The notes beneath the pieces were generated by a model. The model ran no database searches, was not told where the DNA came from, and worked only from the letters and a program-made list of their open reading frames with translations. This document shows, in pieces, positions 59,701-64,000 of a stretch of 64,000 nt of DNA (the first letter of the stretch is position 1; each line of letters begins with the position of its first letter). The translations under genes were made by a program, and so were the position numbers. This stretch comes from Triticum aestivum (Eukaryota; Streptophyta; Magnoliopsida; Poales; Poaceae). The stretch lies in assembly GCF_018294505.1 (NCBI RefSeq), contig NC_057803.1, positions 683,367,521-683,431,520 on the forward strand, written 5' to 3'.

Positions 59701-60720
59701 CACATCGACTTTGGAACCGTTTCCCACGCGCATTGTCACCTCGTCCTTAGCCAATCTTCGCTTAATCCGTAGTCCCTGTTTCGAGTTGCAAATATTAGCA
59801 ACAAAACCAGTATCAAATACCCAGGTGCTACTGCGAGCATTGGTAAGGTACACATCAATAACATGTATATCATATATACCTTTGTTCACCTTGCCATCCT
59901 TCTTATCCGCCAAATACTTGGGGCAGTTCCGCTTCCAGTGACCAGTCTGCTTGCGGTAGAAGCACTCAGTTTTAGGCTTAGGTCCAGACTTGGGTTTCTT
60001 CTCTTGAGTAGCAACTAGCTTGCCATTCTTCTTGAAGTTCCCCTTCTTCTTCCCTTTGCCCTTTTTCTTGAAACTAGTGGTCTTATTGACCATCAACACT
60101 TGATGCTCCTTCTTGATTTCTACCTCCGCAGCTTTCAGCATTGCGAAGAGCTCGGGAATAGTCTTGTTCATCCCTTGCATATTATAGTTCATCACGAAGC
60201 TCTTGTAGCTTGGTGGCAGTGATTGGAGAATTCTGTCAATGACGCAATCATCTGGAAGATTAACTCCCAATTGAATCAAGTGATTATTATACCCAGACAT
60301 TTTGAGTATATGCTCACTGACAGAACTGTTCTCCTCCATCTTGCAGCTATAGAACTTATTGGAGACTTCATATCTCTCAATCCGGGCATTTGCTTGAAAT
60401 ATTAACTTCAACTCCTGGAACATCTCATATGCTCCATGACGTTCAAAATGTCGTTGAAGTCCCGATTCTAAGCCGTAAAGCATGGCACACTGAACTATCG
60501 AGTACTCATCAGCTTTGCTCTGCCAGACGTTCATAACATCTGGTGTTGCTCCAGCAGCAGGCCTGGCACCCAGCGGTGCTTCCAGGACGTAATTCTTCTG
60601 TGCAGCAATAAGGATAATCCTCAAGTTACGGAACCAGTCCGTGTAATTGCTACCATCATCTTTCAACTTTGCTTTCTCAAGGAACGCATTAAAATTCAAC
60701 GGAACAACAGCACGAGCCAT
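56734..60720 (-). CDS. Copia gag-pol polyprotein of element D, uninterrupted (1328 aa)
   Basis: A single open frame carries capsid (residues about 1-200) and a zinc knuckle region near 253-266. Protease follows with its active Asp at residue 303 (FDTG), then an HHCC-type pre-integrase domain. Integrase has its acidic triad at 502, 565 and 601 (DD35E spacing). RT has YVDD at 1002-1005. RNase H carries CEAEYIA, CDNTSA and IHTDLNVADP. The stop lies just before the PPT. The product would be cleaved into particle, protease, integrase and RT-RNase H in the cytoplasm. The start ATG matches that of B and A. Oddity: the second knuckle Cys is Arg (residue 256, plus-strand GCG at 59953-59955), while B keeps Cys. 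Competence is therefore doubtful, and C has also split the 3' LTR. Confidence 0.95.
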   Translation of the reverse strand: MARAVVPLNFNAFLEKAKLKDDGSNYTDWFRNLRIILIAAQKNYVLEAPLGARPAAGATPDVMNVWQSKADEYSIVQCAMLYGLESGLQRHFERHGAYEMFQELKLIFQANARIERYEVSNKFYSCKMEENSSVSEHILKMSGYNNHLIQLGVNLPDDCVIDRILQSLPPSYKSFVMNYNMQGMNKTIPELFAMLKAAEVEIKKEHQVLMVNKTTSFKKKGKGKKKGNFKKNGKLVATQEKKPKSGPKPKTECFYRKQTGHWKRNCPKYLADKKDGKVNKGIYDIHVIDVYLTNARSSTWVFDTGFVANICNSKQGLRIKRRLAKDEVTMRVGNGSKVDVIAVGTLPLHLPSGLVLDLNNCYLVPALSMNIISGSCLMRDGYSFKLENNGCSIYMSNIFYGHAPLKSGLFLLNLESSDTHIHNVEAKRCRVDNDSATYLWHCHLGHIGVKRMKKLHTDGLLEPLDYESRGTCEPCLMGKMTKTPFSGTMERATDLLEIIHTDVCGPMNIEARGGYRYFLTFTDDLSRYGYIYLMKHRSETFEKFKEFQSEVENHRNKKIKFLQSDRGGEYLSYEFGVHLKQCGIVSQLTPPGTPQRNGLSERRNHTLLDMVRSMMSLTDLPLSFWGYALETAAFTLNRAPSKSVETTPYELWFGKKPKLSFLKVWGCDAYVKKLQPDKLEPKSEKYVFIGYPKETIGYTFYHRSEGRTFVAKFGNFLEKEFLSKEVSGRKVELDEVTVPTPLLENSTSQKTFSATPIPISEEANDDDHETSRQDTTEPRRSTRARSAPEWYGNPVLEIMLLDHDEPTNYEEAMVNPDSGKWLQAMKSEMGSMYESKVWTLVDLPDDRQAIENKWIFKKKTDADGNVTVYKARLVAKGFRQVQGVDYDETFSPVAMLKSVRIMLAIAAFYDYEIWQMDVKTAFLNGFLEEELYMMQTEGFVDPKGANKVCKLQRSIYGLVQASRSWNKRFDSVTKAFGFIQTFGEACIYKKMSGSSVAFLILYVDDILLIGNDIEFLDSIKGYLNKSFSMKDLGEAAYILGIKIYRDRSRRLIGLSQSTYLDKILKKFKMDQAKKGFLPVLQGVKLSQTQCPTTAEDREKMKDVPYASAIGSIMYAMLCTRPDVCLAISLAGRYQSNPGVDHWTAVKNILKYLKRTKDMFLVYGGDKELTVKGYVDASFDTDLDDSKSQTGYVFTLNGGAASWCSSKQSVVAGSTCEAEYIAASEAANEGVWMKEFISDLGVIPSASGPMKIFCDNTSAIALAKESRFHKRTKHIKRRFNSIRDLVQVGDIEICKIHTDLNVADPLTKPLPRAKHDQHKGSMGVRIITV

Positions 60721-61936
60721 CTATCTACAATCAACATAAACAAGCAAGATACTATCAGGGACTAAGTTCATGATAAATTTAAGTTCAATTAATCATATTA
60801 CTTAAGAACTCCCACTTAGATAGACATCCCTCTAATCCTCTAAGTGATCACGTGATCCAAATCAACTAAACCATGTCCGATCTTCACGTGAGATGGAGTA
60901 GTTTCATTGGTGAACATCACTATGTTGATCATATCTACTATATGATTCACGCTCGACCTTTCGGTCTCCGTGTTCCGAGGCCATATCTATATATGCTTGG
61001 CTCGTCAAGTATAACCTGAGTATTCCGCGTGTGCAACTGTTTTGCACCTGTTGTATTTGAACATAGAGCCTATCACACCCGATCATCACGTGGTGCCTCA
61101 GCACGAAGAACTTTCGCAACGGTGCATACTCAGGGAGAACACTTCTTGATAATTTAGTGAGAGATCATCTTATAATGCTACCGTCAATCAAAGCAAGATA
61201 AGATGCATAAAAGATAAACATCACATGCAATCAATATAAGTGATATGATATGGCCATCATCATCTTGTGCCTGTGATCTCCATCTCCGAAGCACCGTCAT
61301 GATCACCATCGTCACCGGCGTGACACCTTGATCTCCATCGTAGCATCGTTGTCGTCTCGCCAATCTTATGCTTCCACGACTATCGCTACCGCTTAGTGAT
61401 AAAGTAAAGCATTACATCGCGATTGCATTGCATACAATAAAGCGACAACCATATGGCTCCTGCCAGTTGCCGATAACTCGGTTACAAAACATGATCATCT
61501 CATATAATAAAATTCAGCATCATGCCTTGACCATATCACATCACAACATGCCCTGCAAAAACAAGTTAGACGTCCTCTACTTTGTTGTTGCAAGTTTTAC
61601 GTGGCTGCTACGGTCTTAAGCAAGAACCAATCTCACCTACGCATCAAAACCACAACGATAGTTTGTCAAATAGACTCCATTTTAACCTTCGCAAGGACAG
61701 GGCGTAGCCACACTTGGTTCAACTAAAGTTGGAGAGACTGTCGCCCGCAAGCCACCTATGTGCAAAGCACGTCGGGAGAACCGGTCGCGTAAGCGTACGC
61801 GTAATGTCGGTACGGGTCGTCTCGTCCAACAATACCGCCGAATCAAAGTATGACATGCTGGTAGGCAGTATGACTTATATTGCCCACAACTCACTTGTGT
61901 TCTACTCGTGCATATAACATCAAACCATAAAACCTA
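60721..61936 (-). other. 5' leader of element D
   Basis: About 1.2 kb of non-coding leader matching that of B. I see no conserved short ORF. Confidence 0.6.
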
Positions 61937-61949
61937 GGCTCTGATACCA
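61937..61949 (-). other. Primer-binding site of element D (initiator Met tRNA)
   Basis: Minus-strand TGGTATCAGAGCC, one base inside the 5' LTR, identical to element B. Confidence 0.9.
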
Positions 61950-61950
61950 C

Positions 61951-63684
61951 TATTGGGGAACGCAGTAATTTCAAAAAATTTCCTACGCACACGCAAGATC
62001 ATGGTGATGCATAGCAAGAAGAGGGGAGAGTGTTGTCTACGTATCCACGCAGACCGACTGCGGAAGCGTTGACGCAACATAGAGGAAGTAGTCGTACGTC
62101 TTCCCGATCCGACCGATCCAAGTACCATTACTCCGGGACCTCCGAGTTCTTAGCACACGTGCAGCTCGATGACGATCCCCGGGCTCCGATCCAGCAAAGC
62201 GTCGGGGAGGAGTTCCGTCAGCACAACGGCGTGGTGACGATCTTGATGTTCTACTGACGCAGGGCTTCGCCTAAGCACCGCTACAATATGATCGAGGTGG
62301 AATATGGTGGCAGGGGGGCACCGCACACGGCTAAGGAACGATCTCAAGGATCAACTTGTGTGTCTAGAGGTGCCCCCTGCCTTCGTATATAAAGGAGCCA
62401 AGGGGGAGGGGGGCGCCGTCCAGGAGGAGGGCGCAGGAGGTGTCCTACTCCTTCCGGGAGTAGGACTCCCCCCCCCCCAATCCTAGTTGGACTAGGATTC
62501 CCCGAGGGGGAAAGAGAGAGAGGGGGGCCGGCCACCTCTCCTAGTCCTAATAGGACTAGGGGAGGGGGGAGGCGCGCGGCCACCTTGGGCTGCCCCTTTC
62601 TCCTTTCCACTAAAGCCCATAAAGGCCCATATGGCTCCCGGGGGGTTCCCGTAACCTCCCGGTACTCCGGTAAAATCCCGATTTCACCCGAAACACTTCT
62701 GATGTCCAAATATAGGCTTCCAATATATCAATCTTTATGTCTCGACCATTTCGAGACTCCTCGTCATGTTCGTGACCACATCCAGGACTCCGAACTAACT
62801 TCGGTACATCAAAATGCATAAACTCATAATAACTGTCATCATAACGTTAAGCGTGCGGACCCTACAGTTCGAGAACAATGTAGACATGACCGAGACACGT
62901 CTTCGGTCAATAACCAATAGCGGGACCTGGATGCCCATATTGGCTCCTACATATTCTACGAAGATCTTTATCGGTCAGACCGCATAACAACATACGTTGT
63001 TCCCTTTGTCATCGGTATGTTACTTGCCCGAGATTCGATCGTCGGTATCCAATACCTAGTTCAATCTCGTTACCGGCAAGTCTCTTTACTCGTTCCGTAA
63101 TACATCATCTCGCAACTAACTCATTATTTGCAATGCTTGCAAGGCTTATGTGATGTGCATTACCGAGAGGGCCCAGAGATACCTCTTCGACAATCGGAGT
63201 GACAAATCCTAATCTCGAAATACGACAACCCAACATCTACCTTTGGAGACACCTGTAGAGCTCCTTTATAATCACCCAGTTACGTTGTGACGTTTGGTAG
63301 CACACAAAGTGTTCCTCCGGTAAACGGGAGTTGCATAGTCTCATAGTCATAGGAACATGTACAAGTCATGAAGAAAGCAATAGCAACATACTAGATGATA
63401 GGGTGCTAAGCTAATGAAATGGGTCATGTCAATCAGATCATTCAACTAATGATGTGACCTCGTTAATCAAATAACAACACCTTGTTCATGGTTAGGAAAC
63501 ATAACCATCTTTGATTAACGAGCTAGTAAAGTAGAGGCATACTAGTGACACTAAGTTTGTCTATGTATTCACACATGTATTATGTTTCCGGTTAATACAA
63601 TTCTAGCATGAAAAATAAACATTTATCATGACATAAGGAAATAAATAATAACTTTATTATTGCCTCTAGGGCATATTTCCTTCA
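61951..63684 (-). repeat. 5' LTR of element D
   Basis: 1734 bp and complete. The plus-strand left tip is TATTGGGG rather than TGTTGGGG, so the terminal dinucleotide of this LTR is mutated, while the 3' LTR keeps TG. Confidence 0.93.
62385..62394 (-). promoter_or_regulatory. Putative TATA box in the 5' LTR of element D
   Basis: Minus-strand CTTTATATAC is at the same place as 9097-9106 in relative B. This LTR copy lies upstream of the open polyprotein and could drive it. Confidence 0.5.
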
Positions 63685-64000
63685 AAAAAAAGTGCCACCT
63701 ACTGGGCTCCCACGGCCTGAATACGACTAGAAACCCTACCATGGGCCAGGATTCAGGCCCGCAGGAGGCCCAGTAGGCCCAGAGGCACACAGCACAGGGT
63801 TAGGCCCGAAAGCCTGCATTTGAGAGGAGCTCGAGAGGGAAGGGGCAGTAGCGCTTATAAACCACTCTCGAGCTCTCTCAGCTAGCGAGGTGGGACTAAA
63901 GTTTTGGCACGGGGCAGCACAAGGCCTTTGGTCCCGGTTGGTGCCAGCAATCGGGACTAAAGGGGGCATTGGTCACGTTTCGTGGCACAAACCGTGACCA
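63685..64000 (+). mobile_element. CACTA transposon I, right subterminal region
   Basis: This continues the CACTA after element D. A short A run is followed by a block also present in the mini-CACTA (CCTACTGGGC, CACGGCCTG, GAAACCC, GCTTATAAACC, GCTAGCGAGGTGGGACTAAA). GGTCCCGGTT-type subterminal repeats follow at 63930-64000. The terminal CTACTAGTG is not reached and should lie within a few hundred bases beyond the edge. Confidence 0.75.

Larger units (their letters stand above)
46356..63684 (-). mobile_element. Copia LTR retrotransposon D, WIS-like, with open polyprotein; 3' LTR split by element C
   Basis: 5' LTR 61951-63684, standard PBS, leader, 1328-codon gag-pol, PPT, and a 3' LTR in two parts (46356-46815 and 55438-56700) around element C. 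The flanks are A-rich on both sides (AAAAA at 46351-46355 and 63685-63689), consistent with a 5-bp TSD in the CACTA array. I count about 15 differences in the left 460 bp of the LTRs and fewer per length in the rest, roughly 2 percent overall. It is the same family as B. Confidence 0.95.

Noticed and set aside
1..64000. tRNA, rRNA or other structured RNA genes
   Set aside because: I saw no cloverleaf with CCA-adjacent acceptor or A/B box pair, and no rRNA core sequence. The tRNA-like pieces are retrotransposon primer-binding sites.

Overview
The window looks like intergenic DNA from a large grass genome of the wheat/barley/rye tribe (Triticeae). I found no host gene, tRNA, rRNA or CRISPR array. 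Nearly every base can be assigned to transposable elements inserted inside one another. The LTR ends (for example the minus-strand TGTTGGAAATATGCCC and TGAAGGAAATATGCCC starts), the primer-binding sites and the polyprotein motifs are those of the BARE/Angela/WIS Copia group. Family names are recalled from memory and were not searched.

Left stack (1-31278). The base is a CACTA (En/Spm) DNA transposon on the minus strand. Its 5' terminus is at 31163-31278 and its first exons are at 16515-17492; the rest lies left of the window. A 13.7-kb Gypsy element with two RNase H domains (17493-31162, TSD CCCGG) sits inside it. A WIS-like Copia (8404-16514, plus strand) sits in its small-protein exon. That Copia is in turn split by an Angela-like Copia (1-8403, minus strand).

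Middle (31279-38326). This is the only stretch not buried in LTR elements. It holds a possible short non-LTR retroposon, about 2 kb that I cannot assign, and a decayed LINE tail interrupted by a 668-bp mini-CACTA. It also holds a possible hAT-like MITE and the 5' half of a PIF/Harbinger element with an open transposase frame.

Right stack (36967-64000) is six levels deep. Harbinger is cut by a decayed Copia (38327-40635), which is cut by a Gypsy element (40636-44467). That is cut by a CACTA deletion derivative (44468-46355 and 63685-64000), which is cut by a WIS-like Copia (46356-63684). The last is cut by an Angela-like Copia (46816-55432, TSD AGGGG). The WIS-like element has a fully open 1328-codon gag-pol frame at 56734-60720. 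The innermost Angela-like element has almost identical LTRs but a ruined interior, which suggests it was mobilised in trans.

The other polyproteins are dead. Most of their breaks are single C-to-T or G-to-A nonsense changes, as expected from deamination of methylated cytosine, plus a few one-base frameshifts. I see no clearly new biological system. The most interesting items are the young but non-coding Copia, the antisense spliced gene of the Gypsy element, the open WIS-like polyprotein with an altered zinc knuckle, and the perfect hairpin in the mini-CACTA.
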